In this document: positions 34,119 through 43,950 of the stretch, one piece after another
Numbering within the stretch: the first letter of the stretch is position 1
How the letters are laid out: each line of letters opens with the position of its first letter
From: Acinetobacter sp. Marseille-Q1618
Lineage (GTDB): Bacteria > Pseudomonadota > Gammaproteobacteria > Pseudomonadales > Moraxellaceae
DNA length: 64,000 bases
Direction of reading: 5' to 3'
NCBI RefSeq assembly: GCF_902809855.1
Contig: NZ_CADDWJ010000001.1
Location: 248,001 to 312,000, forward strand
Position numbers and translations under genes: made by a program
Notes under the pieces: generated by a model
Database searches by the model: none
The model's input: only the letters and a program-made list of their open reading frames with translations
Told to the model about the DNA's origin: nothing

Positions 34119-35764
34119 TAGGCAGTCGCTTGTAAGTTTTGGCTACTCGTTAATGCTATATCAAACATCGACTGTAATACAGGCTGTTTATTTTGCAAAT
34201 TGTCAATCATCATATCTGCACTTGCTAAAACCTCTAACAATGCTTGTACTTGTGCTGGCGTTAAAGTCTGTTGTTGCGCTAAGGCATCTGTAACAAAACG
34301 AGCACTTGCAAGTAAAGTTTGCTGACTTTCTTTTGAACCTAAGAACAACATAGCACCACTGATTTCAGTCAGTTGTGTTGGAATATTGGCAATATTTTCA
34401 TTATTTGCTTCAGCAATGTACTGTACTAATGTTTGACTGGTTGTATCGATTTGGATCTTGGTTTCGCTGAGCAATACAGTATGTGCTTCGTCTAAGCGAT
34501 CGAGTGAAATATGCAGATTATTGACACGTAGTTGTAAACGGTTTGAGGTGTAATTACGTTCTAAAATACCAATTGAGTTCATCGCAGATAAAATACTATT
34601 CATCAATTGTTGTGCATAATTTTCATCATTTAATGAACTATGATCGGATAATAATACCGCTTGTTGAGTGAGCTCAGTTGCAGCCTCACTTAAATTTAAT
34701 ACTTTGAAAATATTGGCTAAGTTAAGCAGTTTATGTTTTAACTCTGCGGTTTTTTCATCAGACATATTTTGATAATTATACTCAATGTCGTTACGAATTT
34801 CGCTCATTTCATCAGTGATGAGTTTGCTCGCAGTATGAATTGTTTCAAAATCTGGACCATATAAATGACGACTAAAAATCTGTAATTGATTGTCCGTTAA
34901 AATATCATCACCAGCATTAATCTTTTCACGTAGATTTTGCGCAATATCATTGTCTTGGCTAATGCATAAACTCAGAATATTGGCAACGGCAAGGGTATCA
35001 ACTTTAAACTGTTGTGGGGCTTGTAGGAATGCGCCAATATGCGTTTCGATTTGAATCAAGGTGCGTAAGCGTGCATCGCTTAAAATAATCTCTGGTAGGT
35101 TCTGTAAAGCATTAGCGGTTAATTTCCAATATTGACTACTTGGTGTATTTTCTGACAAGTGAGATAAATACGCACCCACCAATTGTAAACCTTGAAAATC
35201 AAGTGGCGCTTCTTGTTGTTTGAGCAGGTTATTTAAACAAAGTTTATAGAGTTTATGCACATAAATAGATTTTTCTAGTTCAGGGGCAGCAGTTAAGTCT
35301 AACTGTGGCTCAACACAGTCTAAAAGCGGAACGATACTTTCGCCTTCTTGAGTGAGAGGTTTGCCCAGTGCTAATTCTAAACGGTTTAAGGTATCGAGCA
35401 AAAATTGATGAACCTTAACTTCACGTAAACAGGTAAATTCCACAAAACGCTTCAACATGGTTGTGCCTTCACTTAAAGCGAGCACATCTGAAGTTTTGAT
35501 ATTACGTGGATCTTGCATGATTTTACGCATCAACTCAGCAGCGTACTCCGTGAGTTGTGCGAGTTGTGGCATATTAATTAAACGAATGACATGTGCGCAT
35601 TGTTCAAACTGATTCAATGCGTCATCGATACCAAAAGGCAAGGTTTGATCTTCCAGCAAACTGCTGACAGCAGACTCAACTTGCTGAATCGAGTTGTCTA
35701 CTTCATTTTTTATTATTAATAAAGCCGTTGGATCGAAATAAATTGATGTTTGATAAGACATCAA
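34118..35764 (-). CDS. FimL-like helical scaffold protein
   Basis: This 548-residue, almost entirely helical protein has no signal and no membrane segment. The start SYQTSIYFDPTALLIIKNEVDNSIQQVE resembles FimL and the N-terminus of ChpA in the Pseudomonas Chp system. There, FimL controls type IV pilus twitching and adenylate cyclase CyaB. Hpt-like helical pairs recur, but no phosphorylatable H-motif is obvious. It is followed by nudC with a one-base overlap. The assignment rests on length, composition and the start sequence. Confidence 0.55.
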   Translation of the reverse strand: MMSYQTSIYFDPTALLIIKNEVDNSIQQVESAVSSLLEDQTLPFGIDDALNQFEQCAHVIRLINMPQLAQLTEYAAELMRKIMQDPRNIKTSDVLALSEGTTMLKRFVEFTCLREVKVHQFLLDTLNRLELALGKPLTQEGESIVPLLDCVEPQLDLTAAPELEKSIYVHKLYKLCLNNLLKQQEAPLDFQGLQLVGAYLSHLSENTPSSQYWKLTANALQNLPEIILSDARLRTLIQIETHIGAFLQAPQQFKVDTLAVANILSLCISQDNDIAQNLREKINAGDDILTDNQLQIFSRHLYGPDFETIHTASKLITDEMSEIRNDIEYNYQNMSDEKTAELKHKLLNLANIFKVLNLSEAATELTQQAVLLSDHSSLNDENYAQQLMNSILSAMNSIGILERNYTSNRLQLRVNNLHISLDRLDEAHTVLLSETKIQIDTTSQTLVQYIAEANNENIANIPTQLTEISGAMLFLGSKESQQTLLASARFVTDALAQQQTLTPAQVQALLEVLASADMMIDNLQNKQPVLQSMFDIALTSSQNLQATA

Positions 35765-35951
35765 AGCCCCCTGATAAAAATTACATGTTTTAGTTTTTTA
35801 GCCTTTATCTTAAAGACTAATTTTTAGATTTTAATATCGCCTAAATGCACAGGATTTACAATAGATTTGTATGCTATCGCATGCGTTTCTATATGATACA
35901 AAGTGAAATGTGTGCGATTTATGCAAAACTGAAAATAAAATCATCATCTTT

Positions 35952-35974
35952 CAATGCTCAGCGAGAGAGCATTG
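35952..35974 (-). terminator. Hairpin after rnhA-dnaQ, weak terminator candidate
   Basis: CAATGCTC / GAGCATTG, an 8-bp stem with a 7-base loop, 16 bases beyond the rnhA-dnaQ stop. No clear T tract follows on the - strand, so it may be Rho-assisted or regulatory. Confidence 0.4.
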
Positions 35975-35989
35975 CTTTAAACAATTTAA

Positions 35990-37465
35990 CTATTTTGCAA
36001 AGATACAAGCTTCACCATTTTTCTTTTGAAACTCATCCATCCACGTTTGATGCGCTGTAAGCTCGTCATCAGAAGCAAAAATCACAGGTGCTTCAAGGTC
36101 AATTTTTTGACGACTTTGTGAGTGATTAGAAAACTCAGTTGAATTTGACAAGGCATCCATATCAAAAGAAACTTGTCCACCTGTCATCGCTAAATAAACA
36201 TCGGATAAAATTTCCGCATCCAGTAAAGCACCATGGAAAGTACGATCACGTTGCGGAATTTCATAACGACGCACTAACGCATCTAATGAATTTTTCTGTC
36301 CTGGATGTTTGCTTTTCGCCATCGCCAAGGTATCAGTGACAGTACATACCTCAGACAACGCCACAAAGCCACTTCGTTTAAACTCCATATCCAAGAAGTT
36401 CATATCGAAGCTAGCATTATGCGCAATGATTTCACTGCCTTTTAAATAATCAAATAAGACTTGAGCGATTTCATCATATTTGGGTTTGTCTTTTAAAAAG
36501 TCATCAGTAATTCCGTGAATGGCTTCAGATTCGCCTACAGGTTTTTCAGGATTAATATAAATGTGGATAGAACTGCCGGTAAGTTTGCGATTGATCATCT
36601 CGATTGCACCGACTTCAATGATGCGATCGCTGTCCTGAAAATAAAAACCAGTGGTTTCTGTATCTAAAATGAGCTGTCTTGGACCTTGAAGATCGAGTTT
36701 TTTTGGAGTGATTACAATATGCGGATGTGATGTTGAAGTCGAAACAGTATTTTCAGTAGTGCTATTTTCATTTATTTCATTCAACACTTCAGTTTCATAT
36801 GTTGCATCATTATGAATAACTTGGCTAGCAGTTTGACTGGTTGCATCAATTTCACTACCCAAAGTGTTTTCGAGTTGCATATCATTTTCAAACTCATCAG
36901 AGCTATCATTTTCCACTACATCCAAACCAAAGGGATCATCTAAAAGCCAATCAGCTTCAACTTTTTTTTTATCTTCGTTCATGATCTCACTCGCCTGCGT
37001 TACTGTTTTGGGAATCGTGGTAATTTGTGGTTCTTGGATGCCTTTTGCGGTATTTGCTGCACCTAAGTTGGCAAGTTGATCTGCCATTTCATTGCCTGCA
37101 TGACCTGCATGACCTTTGATCCAATTCCATTCGATATCACGACCTTTGCAGGTCGCATCAAGTTGTTTCCAAAGATCAGGATTTTTCACATCTTTCCAGT
37201 TTTTCTTTTTCCAGCCTTCAATCCATTCGGTAATGCCACGTTTGACATAGTTAGAGTCTGTCCAAAGTACGAGTTTTGCATCTTTAGGGCAAAATGCAAT
37301 GCCTTGAATCGCAGCCGAAAGCTCCATACGATTATTGGTTGTTTCAAGCTCACCGCCACAGAGTTTATGCTCTTCTGTTGCTGTGATGATATATGCTCCC
37401 CAACCACCGAGTCCGGGGTTGCCTTTGCATGCACCATCTACATAAAGTGTGATTGTTTGAGACAT
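35990..37465 (-). CDS. rnhA-dnaQ: RNase HI fused to DNA polymerase III epsilon subunit
   Basis: Residues ~1-145 are RNase HI: active site YVDGACKGNPG, the NNRMELSA Glu, WTDSNYV and the late Asp in GNEMADQLAN. Residues ~258-445 are the epsilon proofreading exonuclease with DEDDh residues: LILDTETTGF, AHNASFDMNFLDMEF and FHGALLDAEILSDVY. A linker of ~110 residues, acidic and low-complexity, joins them. E. coli encodes the two as divergent neighbours (rnhA/dnaQ). ATG 37465 is preferred over ATG 37477 because it gives the normal RNase HI start (MSQTITLYVDG). A nine-A run lies in the linker. Confidence 0.95.
   Translation of the reverse strand: MSQTITLYVDGACKGNPGLGGWGAYIITATEEHKLCGGELETTNNRMELSAAIQGIAFCPKDAKLVLWTDSNYVKRGITEWIEGWKKKNWKDVKNPDLWKQLDATCKGRDIEWNWIKGHAGHAGNEMADQLANLGAANTAKGIQEPQITTIPKTVTQASEIMNEDKKKVEADWLLDDPFGLDVVENDSSDEFENDMQLENTLGSEIDATSQTASQVIHNDATYETEVLNEINENSTTENTVSTSTSHPHIVITPKKLDLQGPRQLILDTETTGFYFQDSDRIIEVGAIEMINRKLTGSSIHIYINPEKPVGESEAIHGITDDFLKDKPKYDEIAQVLFDYLKGSEIIAHNASFDMNFLDMEFKRSGFVALSEVCTVTDTLAMAKSKHPGQKNSLDALVRRYEIPQRDRTFHGALLDAEILSDVYLAMTGGQVSFDMDALSNSTEFSNHSQSRQKIDLEAPVIFASDDELTAHQTWMDEFQKKNGEACIFAK
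36962..36970 (-). other. A9 slippery run at the RNase HI/DnaQ junction
   Basis: The coding strand reads GAT AAA AAA AAA GTT GAA. Nine A residues form an A-AAA-AAA heptamer in frame. A one-base backward slip gives AGT TGA, stopping at once and yielding RNase HI plus a short tail. Losing one A also reaches a TAG within eight codons. An in-frame ATG (36982) lies 12 bases before the run. Confidence 0.6.
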
Positions 37466-37683
37466 AATGATAACCAATGAATTTGAATTTAGTGTTGAAC
37501 ATAACGAGCGAAGAATTTATTGTATACGCAAATCGTGCTTTCCCACGGCAAGAACTGCGATTTTTTTAATTTTTTGTAACATTTGTAAGCAATTTGCTTG
37601 CAATAAGTGCCTTGTATGAGTGAGATGCTCTACTAAAATGGCATGGATAAAATAATTTACTATATTGATGTTCGGAACCCTGT

Positions 37684-40600
37684 ATGTCTAAACCAACCAC
37701 AATTGTGTGGCAGCCCACAACTTCTGTTTTATTCAAATTATCATTCATGACATCAGCACTTGCTGCCATTGGATTAATGACAGGGTGTTCCTCTTCACAA
37801 ACTGTGACCAAACCGCAAACCACCAAACAATCAGGTATGTTGGATGCAAGCAGTTTAGATTCTTTAGAAGATTTATTATCTGCAACTGATATGCGTGCAG
37901 TAGAAGGCGACCGTTTACTGATTTTAAAACATGGTGATGTGTGGAAGCGCATGTCTGTTGGTTTTAAAATGAATGAAGACCGCTGGGATCCACGTATTGA
38001 CGCACAGCGTAGTTGGTTTGCAGCACGTCAACCTTATATCGACCGTTTGAGTGCGCGTGCCTCTCGTTATTTGTATCATACGGTTAAAGAAGCTGAGCGT
38101 CGTGGTTTACCAACTGAGTTAGCACTTTTACCGATTATTGAAAGTTCTTATGACCCCGCTGCAACCAGTAGTGCAGCTGCAGCAGGGATGTGGCAGTTTA
38201 TTCCAAGTACAGGGAAAATTTACGGTTTAAGACAAACAGGTTTGTATGATGGTCGTCGTGATGTAGTGGAGTCGACTCGTGCAGCGTATGAGTTTTTAGG
38301 CAGCTTATATAATCAGTTTGGTTCTTGGGAGTTGGCACTTGCGGCGTATAATGCAGGTCCGGGACGTATTCAACAAGCAATTAACCGTAATCAGGCAGCA
38401 GGTCTACCTACCGATTATTGGTCATTACGTTTACCACAAGAAACCATGAACTATGTGCCACGTTTCTTGGCTGTAGCCCAAATTATTAAAAATCCTTCAA
38501 AATATGGCGTAACACTACCACCTATTGCGAATCGTCCGCACTTTAGAGAAGTGTCTGTACCTGCAGGTATTCAACTCAATCAAATTGCAGCAACGACAGG
38601 TCTCAGTCGTGCAGAACTATATGCACTGAACCCGGGACATCGTGGTGAAATCATTGATGTGTCTAGCCCGATGAAAATTTTAATTCCTGCAGATTTAAAT
38701 CCGAATATTGATGCCAAATTAAAAGCGTTACAGCCAAATAGTGGTTATTTAGCCAGTACGGCACCAGCTTATGTACCCGCACCGACCTATGTCCCAGCCA
38801 ATACAGGTACACCGATTACCCCAAATAGAACCAATCCACCGGTTCTTACAGCAAACACGACAGCCCCTAAACCCGTTACGCCTGTTAGTCCAACAACGAC
38901 TACAACACCGAGCACTATAAAAACAACACCACAAGGCTCATCTGCTTTAGCAACGTTTGCCTCAAATGCGGCTATTCCGAGCGCACCGCGTATTCCTGTT
39001 GCGGTGACGCAAGCCAGCAATGTAAAACCAGTGACTGTAGAGCCACCGTTGTCTGCACGTGAGCGTGAGCAAATCATGGCAGCAGTCAAAGCCGAAGATG
39101 AGAAATTAACTGTAAAACAGGTGATAGAACCTCAAGCTACACAAGCTGAAAAAGATGAAGTTGTTAAAGAAATTAAAGCCATTGCACCACAAGGCACAGA
39201 AATCGTTGATCCTTATGATGGCAAAATTAAGTTAACTGCAATTCAAACCAGTCAATCTGTGGCAGAACAACAAGGTCGAGAAAACACAGTTGGCTTTGCT
39301 TATCCAAAAGGATTGGCTGAGCCGAGTGCTGTTACTGCGGAAGAAGTCAAACTGAACCAAGATAAAAAGTTTGAAAAGACTGAAAGTGAAGTTGTGGTGG
39401 TACCGCCTAAAGGCAAACGCAGTACTTATACGGTTTTACCGGGAGATACTTTAGCGATTATTGCCATGAAAAATGGGGTGAATTGGCGTGACATTGCAAA
39501 ATGGAACCAAGTTGACCCGAATGGTACTTTATTCGTAGGTGCTACCTTATATTTATATGATGCCAAACCGCAACAAGTAGAAACCTCAACAAAGAAAGTA
39601 GACAGTACACCAGCAATTTATACGGTTCAACCAAATGACAGTCTCACGGGTGTAGCCAATCAATTTAATTTATCCGTGTCGCAGTTGGCAAGTTATAACA
39701 ATCTCACCACCAACAGTAATTTATTTGTGGGACAAAAACTGCATTTAAAAGACAATGCTGAGCATAAAACTGTAGGGCGTACAGACAGTAAATCTGAAGC
39801 AAAAATCAAAACCAAGCCTTATGTGGTAAAACGTGGTGAATATTTAAAAGCTATCGCTGATCGTTATGCGCTTTCTGTACAAGAGTTGGTGGATTTGACA
39901 CCAGGTCTAGAAGTGGGCAATCTTTTCGTGGGGCAAAAAATCAATGTACCCGTTCAAGAAGTTGAGCAAAACATTGAAAAAATTGAGTCTAAAGTTGTAG
40001 ACCAGACTAAGTTTAAAAATGTTAAAGCTGAAACAAGTTATAAGACTGAAAATTATCGAGTGAAAAGTGGCGATACTTTATCAAGTATTGCAGTTCAATC
40101 AAAAATGAGTTTGTCAGAATTGGCGGAGTTAAATAATTTATCTGCGTCTAAGGGCTTATTGGTTGGGCAAACTTTAAAAATTCCTGCAGGAACGACTGTG
40201 CCAGATACTTATACTGTGCAATCAGGCGATAGTCTAACCAGTGTTGCCAGTAAATATAATTTATCCGTCAGTCAAGTTGCTGATCTCAATGGTATGAGCA
40301 GCAATGCAGGCTTATTTGTTGGACAAAAATTAAAGTTGTCAGGTGAACCTGTATCCACCAAATCATCTGAAGCAGAAGAAGTGGTAAGCACGAATCGTGC
40401 TACAGATAAGAATATTCATGTGGTCAAGGCAGGTGATACTGTTGCTTCGGTTGCTAAGAAATACCATTTACAAGAGGCTTTTTTAACTGAGTTAAATGGT
40501 TTATCTCGTAATGCTAAATTAAGAGCAGGGCAACGTTTAAAAATTGATGGAGATTTACCCAGTAAAAGCGCAGTATCTAAAGAAACAGAGAATGTAACGA

Positions 40601-40923
40601 CCAAATCAACACGTTCGACACAAGACACTGAAGCCTATACAGTAAAATCAGGTGAATCCTTAAATGTGATTGCGAGTCGTACGGGTATTTCGGTAAAAGA
40701 ATTGGCTGACTTAAATAACTTAAATGTTCGTGCAGGCTTACAGCGGGGTCAAAGCATTCGTATTCCCAAAACTGTTACAGAATACAAAGTCAAAAGCGGC
40801 GATTCTCTGATTCGTTTAGCCAGTAAATATGGCATTGCCAGCAATGAGCTTGCTGAAATGAACGATATGAAACCTTCTACACAGTTGCGTATTGGGGAAG
40901 TCATCAAAGTTCCAAACCTATAG
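37684..40923 (+). CDS. mltD: MltD-type lytic transglycosylase with about eight LysM repeats
   Basis: The enzyme cleaves peptidoglycan glycan strands, forming 1,6-anhydro-muramyl ends. A lipobox LMTGC puts the lipid-anchored Cys at residue 35. The SLT catalytic domain spans about residues 105-260, with catalytic Glu153 in ALLPIIESSYDP. A Pro/Thr-rich linker follows, then LysM repeats starting near residues 580, 645, 713, 790, 842, 911, 985 and 1034. A degenerate copy lies near residue 300. E. coli MltD has 452 residues and two LysM, so this 1079-residue form is strongly expanded. It is divergent from rnhA-dnaQ and 45 bases before the yej-like operon. Confidence 0.93.
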   Translation: MSKPTTIVWQPTTSVLFKLSFMTSALAAIGLMTGCSSSQTVTKPQTTKQSGMLDASSLDSLEDLLSATDMRAVEGDRLLILKHGDVWKRMSVGFKMNEDRWDPRIDAQRSWFAARQPYIDRLSARASRYLYHTVKEAERRGLPTELALLPIIESSYDPAATSSAAAAGMWQFIPSTGKIYGLRQTGLYDGRRDVVESTRAAYEFLGSLYNQFGSWELALAAYNAGPGRIQQAINRNQAAGLPTDYWSLRLPQETMNYVPRFLAVAQIIKNPSKYGVTLPPIANRPHFREVSVPAGIQLNQIAATTGLSRAELYALNPGHRGEIIDVSSPMKILIPADLNPNIDAKLKALQPNSGYLASTAPAYVPAPTYVPANTGTPITPNRTNPPVLTANTTAPKPVTPVSPTTTTTPSTIKTTPQGSSALATFASNAAIPSAPRIPVAVTQASNVKPVTVEPPLSAREREQIMAAVKAEDEKLTVKQVIEPQATQAEKDEVVKEIKAIAPQGTEIVDPYDGKIKLTAIQTSQSVAEQQGRENTVGFAYPKGLAEPSAVTAEEVKLNQDKKFEKTESEVVVVPPKGKRSTYTVLPGDTLAIIAMKNGVNWRDIAKWNQVDPNGTLFVGATLYLYDAKPQQVETSTKKVDSTPAIYTVQPNDSLTGVANQFNLSVSQLASYNNLTTNSNLFVGQKLHLKDNAEHKTVGRTDSKSEAKIKTKPYVVKRGEYLKAIADRYALSVQELVDLTPGLEVGNLFVGQKINVPVQEVEQNIEKIESKVVDQTKFKNVKAETSYKTENYRVKSGDTLSSIAVQSKMSLSELAELNNLSASKGLLVGQTLKIPAGTTVPDTYTVQSGDSLTSVASKYNLSVSQVADLNGMSSNAGLFVGQKLKLSGEPVSTKSSEAEEVVSTNRATDKNIHVVKAGDTVASVAKKYHLQEAFLTELNGLSRNAKLRAGQRLKIDGDLPSKSAVSKETENVTTKSTRSTQDTEAYTVKSGESLNVIASRTGISVKELADLNNLNVRAGLQRGQSIRIPKTVTEYKVKSGDSLIRLASKYGIASNELAEMNDMKPSTQLRIGEVIKVPNL

Positions 40924-40968
40924 TTTTTGGCTGAAAAATTAAGTAATAAGTAAAAGGATAGACTCAAT

Positions 40969-42813
40969 ATGCAATTGAGCTTTGCGTATGCAAAAAAAAT
41001 TGGGGTGATGTGTGTGTTATCTGCAATGGTAAGTCAAGTCTGGGCGGCTGTTCAGACCACGCCTTATATTGCGATTCATACCACAGCAAAATACGCAAAT
41101 GCTCAAATCATGCCTTATGCTAATCCAAATGCGCCAAAAGGCGGTTGGATCAGTCAAGCGAGTAATGGCACTTTTGACAATTTGAATGGATTTAATGGCA
41201 AAGGCAGTAGCGCTGACGGTACTAATTTTTTATTTGATAGCTTAATGAGTTCATCACTCGATGAACCGAGTGTCATGTATCCTTTATTGGCGGAAAAAGT
41301 CACTTTTGATCCTGAAAAGACCAACTTTGTGATTTTTCATTTAAATCCAAAAGCACGTTTTAGCAATGGTACGCCTGTGACTGCTGAGGATGTTAAATTT
41401 ACCTTCGATACCATTCAAACCAAAGCCAATCCGGGCTTTCAAATGTATTTATCCGACTTGGACAAAACCGAAGTCTTATCAAAATACCAAGTGAAAGTGA
41501 CATTTAAGTCTGAAAACAATTCAGAAATGCCATTAATTTTGTCTACGATTTCTATTTATTCCAAAGCAGATTGGAAAAATCGAGATTTTGCCAAAATTAC
41601 CATGCAGCCGATTTTGGGTTCAGGCCCTTATTTGATTGATCGTATTGATGCAGGGCGCAGTATTTCCTATAAGCGTAATCCCAATTATTGGGGTAAAGAC
41701 TTAGCGGTGAATAAAGGTCGCTATAATTTTGATGTGATTAAGTTTGTTTATTATCGTAGCTTGGACATTGCATTTGAAGGGTTTAAATCGGGACAATATA
41801 CTTTCCATGAAGAGAAAATTTCTCGAAAATGGAGTACCGAATATAACTTTCCTGCTTTAAAAGCGGGAATGGTCACGAAATATATTTCTAAAACTCAAAA
41901 TCCAGCCCCAACTCAAAGCTTTGTATTTAATACCCGTAAAGCACCATTTAATGATATCTATTTTCGTCAAGCCTTAAGTTATGCTTATGATTTTGAATGG
42001 TTAAATAAAGCTTTATTTTATGGGCAATACATTCGTTTAACCAGTTATTTTCAAAATAGTGAATTAGAAGCCAAAGGCAAACCGAGTCAGCAGGAGTTAA
42101 AACTCCTACAACCTTATTTATCTCGTTTGCATCCTTTACAACGTCAAGGTGTTTTGGCAGATTGGAAATATCCTCAATCGGATGGTAGTGGTTTTAACCG
42201 TAATAATTTATTGACAGCGCGATCATTATTGCTCAAAGCAGGTTATCGCTACAAAGATACAGTGTTGGTAGACAAACAAGGGCAACCGATTCGGATTGAA
42301 TTTATAATCCACCAAGAAGGCTTACAGCGCAGTTTAATGCCATTTGTACGCAATCTTAAAAAACTAGGGATTCAAGTTTCAGTTCGCCAAGTCGATGTAC
42401 CCCAATACATCGAACGGATGCGCCGTTCAGATTTCCAGATGACCACGAATGTTATGCCGCAATCATTAACACCGGGCAATGAACAGGCGCAAATGTGGAG
42501 CAGTAAAGCGGCAGATGAAGTTGGCAATTATAACTATGCAGGTATTAAAAACCCTGTGATTGACGATGCAGTGCAGCAAGTGATTCGAGCACCAAATCGT
42601 GAGCAGTTGATTCTGCGCACCAAAGTTTTAGATCGTTTATTGCGCTCAGGGTATTATCATATTTTGACCTATGGCAATGATAAAAACTGGTATGCCTACT
42701 GGAATATGTACAAACAACCAAATGTAAAACCAAAACTATCGCTCGGTTTGGATTATTGGTGGTCTGACCCACAACAAGCGCAAAAAGTCAGTCAATATTT
42801 GCGTAAACAATAA
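40969..42813 (+). CDS. yejA: YejA-like extracellular substrate-binding protein
   Basis: This periplasmic binding protein belongs to the SBP_bac_5 peptide/nickel family and has 614 residues. The signal peptide is followed by VQTTPYIAIHTTAKYANAQIMPYANPNAPKGG, the usual YejA start. The next three genes complete a yejABEF-type importer, which in E. coli takes up oligopeptides and microcin C. Binding residues cannot be named from sequence alone. Confidence 0.9.
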   Translation: MQLSFAYAKKIGVMCVLSAMVSQVWAAVQTTPYIAIHTTAKYANAQIMPYANPNAPKGGWISQASNGTFDNLNGFNGKGSSADGTNFLFDSLMSSSLDEPSVMYPLLAEKVTFDPEKTNFVIFHLNPKARFSNGTPVTAEDVKFTFDTIQTKANPGFQMYLSDLDKTEVLSKYQVKVTFKSENNSEMPLILSTISIYSKADWKNRDFAKITMQPILGSGPYLIDRIDAGRSISYKRNPNYWGKDLAVNKGRYNFDVIKFVYYRSLDIAFEGFKSGQYTFHEEKISRKWSTEYNFPALKAGMVTKYISKTQNPAPTQSFVFNTRKAPFNDIYFRQALSYAYDFEWLNKALFYGQYIRLTSYFQNSELEAKGKPSQQELKLLQPYLSRLHPLQRQGVLADWKYPQSDGSGFNRNNLLTARSLLLKAGYRYKDTVLVDKQGQPIRIEFIIHQEGLQRSLMPFVRNLKKLGIQVSVRQVDVPQYIERMRRSDFQMTTNVMPQSLTPGNEQAQMWSSKAADEVGNYNYAGIKNPVIDDAVQQVIRAPNREQLILRTKVLDRLLRSGYYHILTYGNDKNWYAYWNMYKQPNVKPKLSLGLDYWWSDPQQAQKVSQYLRKQ

Positions 42814-42870
42814 TTTAGACTGTATTTGATTGAAAATTAAAGTCATGCGCTTACAAGGAATATCAAATAA

Positions 42871-43950
42871 ATGGGCACATACATCCTCAAACGACTTCTA
42901 CTGATCATTCCAACATTGTTTTTTATTTTACTGATTAACTTTGTGGTGGTTCAACTTGCACCGGGCGGTCCTGTAGAACAAGCCATTCAACAAGCAGAAA
43001 GCTTTCAGGGTATGGGCAATGCTGCTATGGGGGCAGAAGTAGCTTCGAGTTCAAATCAAGCCAGTCAATATCAAGGCGCACGTGGTTTGAGTGATGAGAT
43101 GGTAGAAAAAATCAAAGTGCAATATGGCTTTGATAAATCCGCACCTGAACGTTTTTGGATGATGCTCAAAGGGTATTTGCACTTTGATTTTGGTACGAGT
43201 TTTTTTAAAGATAAGCCAGTGACGCAGTTGTTATGGGAAAAAATGCCTGTAACAGTGTCTTTGGGTTTATGGAGTACCTTGTTGATTTATTTAGTGTCTA
43301 TTCCACTTGGCATCAAAAAAGCCAAACAGCATGGCATGATTTTTGATAAATCGACTTCGTTATTGTTGGCAGTTGGCTATGCAGTGCCATCATTTGTATT
43401 TGCAGTTTTGCTGATTGTGTTCTTTGCAGGGGGATCATATTTTCAATGGTTCCCGTTGCAAGGTTTAGTTTCTGATGATTTTCATAGTTTAAGTTTATTT
43501 GGAAAAATTAAAGATTATTTTTGGCATATGACTTTGCCTTTGATCGCTGTTGTATTGGGTGGTTTTGCTGGTTTGACCTATCTCACCAAATACTCATTTA
43601 TGGAAGAGTTAAATAAACAATATGTGATTGCTGCACGTGCCAAAGGTTTAAATGAAAATCGTGTGCTGTATGGACATGTATTTCGTAATGCGATGTTGAT
43701 TGTGATCGCAGGATTGCCTGAAGCTTTGGTGGGTATTTTCTTTGTGGGTAATTTATTTATTGAAATCATTTTCAATTTAGATGGGTTGGGTTTGCTTGGT
43801 TTCGAAGCGATTACTCAGCGAGATTATCCTGTGATTTTTGGAACGCTATTCTTATTTACATTATTAGGTTTGGTTTTGCGTTTGATTAGTGATGTCTTAT
43901 ATCAAATCATTGATCCTCGGATTAATTTTGAATCAAGAGGTGCAAAATAA
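42871..43950 (+). CDS. yejB: YejB-like ABC transporter permease
   Basis: This 359-residue inner-membrane permease has about six membrane segments. The start GTYILKRLLLIIPTLFFILLINF is typical of DppB/YejB. The EAA loop reads YVIAARAKGLNENRVLYGHVFRNA. A Ser/Ala/Gln-rich insert at about residues 45-75 is also seen in YejB proteins. The stop overlaps the yejE start (TAATG). Confidence 0.93.
   Translation: MGTYILKRLLLIIPTLFFILLINFVVVQLAPGGPVEQAIQQAESFQGMGNAAMGAEVASSSNQASQYQGARGLSDEMVEKIKVQYGFDKSAPERFWMMLKGYLHFDFGTSFFKDKPVTQLLWEKMPVTVSLGLWSTLLIYLVSIPLGIKKAKQHGMIFDKSTSLLLAVGYAVPSFVFAVLLIVFFAGGSYFQWFPLQGLVSDDFHSLSLFGKIKDYFWHMTLPLIAVVLGGFAGLTYLTKYSFMEELNKQYVIAARAKGLNENRVLYGHVFRNAMLIVIAGLPEALVGIFFVGNLFIEIIFNLDGLGLLGFEAITQRDYPVIFGTLFLFTLLGLVLRLISDVLYQIIDPRINFESRGAK

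Noticed and set aside
37076..37480. 134-codon + strand frame opposite rnhA-dnaQ
   Set aside because: The real gene on the - strand has complete RNase HI motifs; the opposite frame has no known family and no convincing start.
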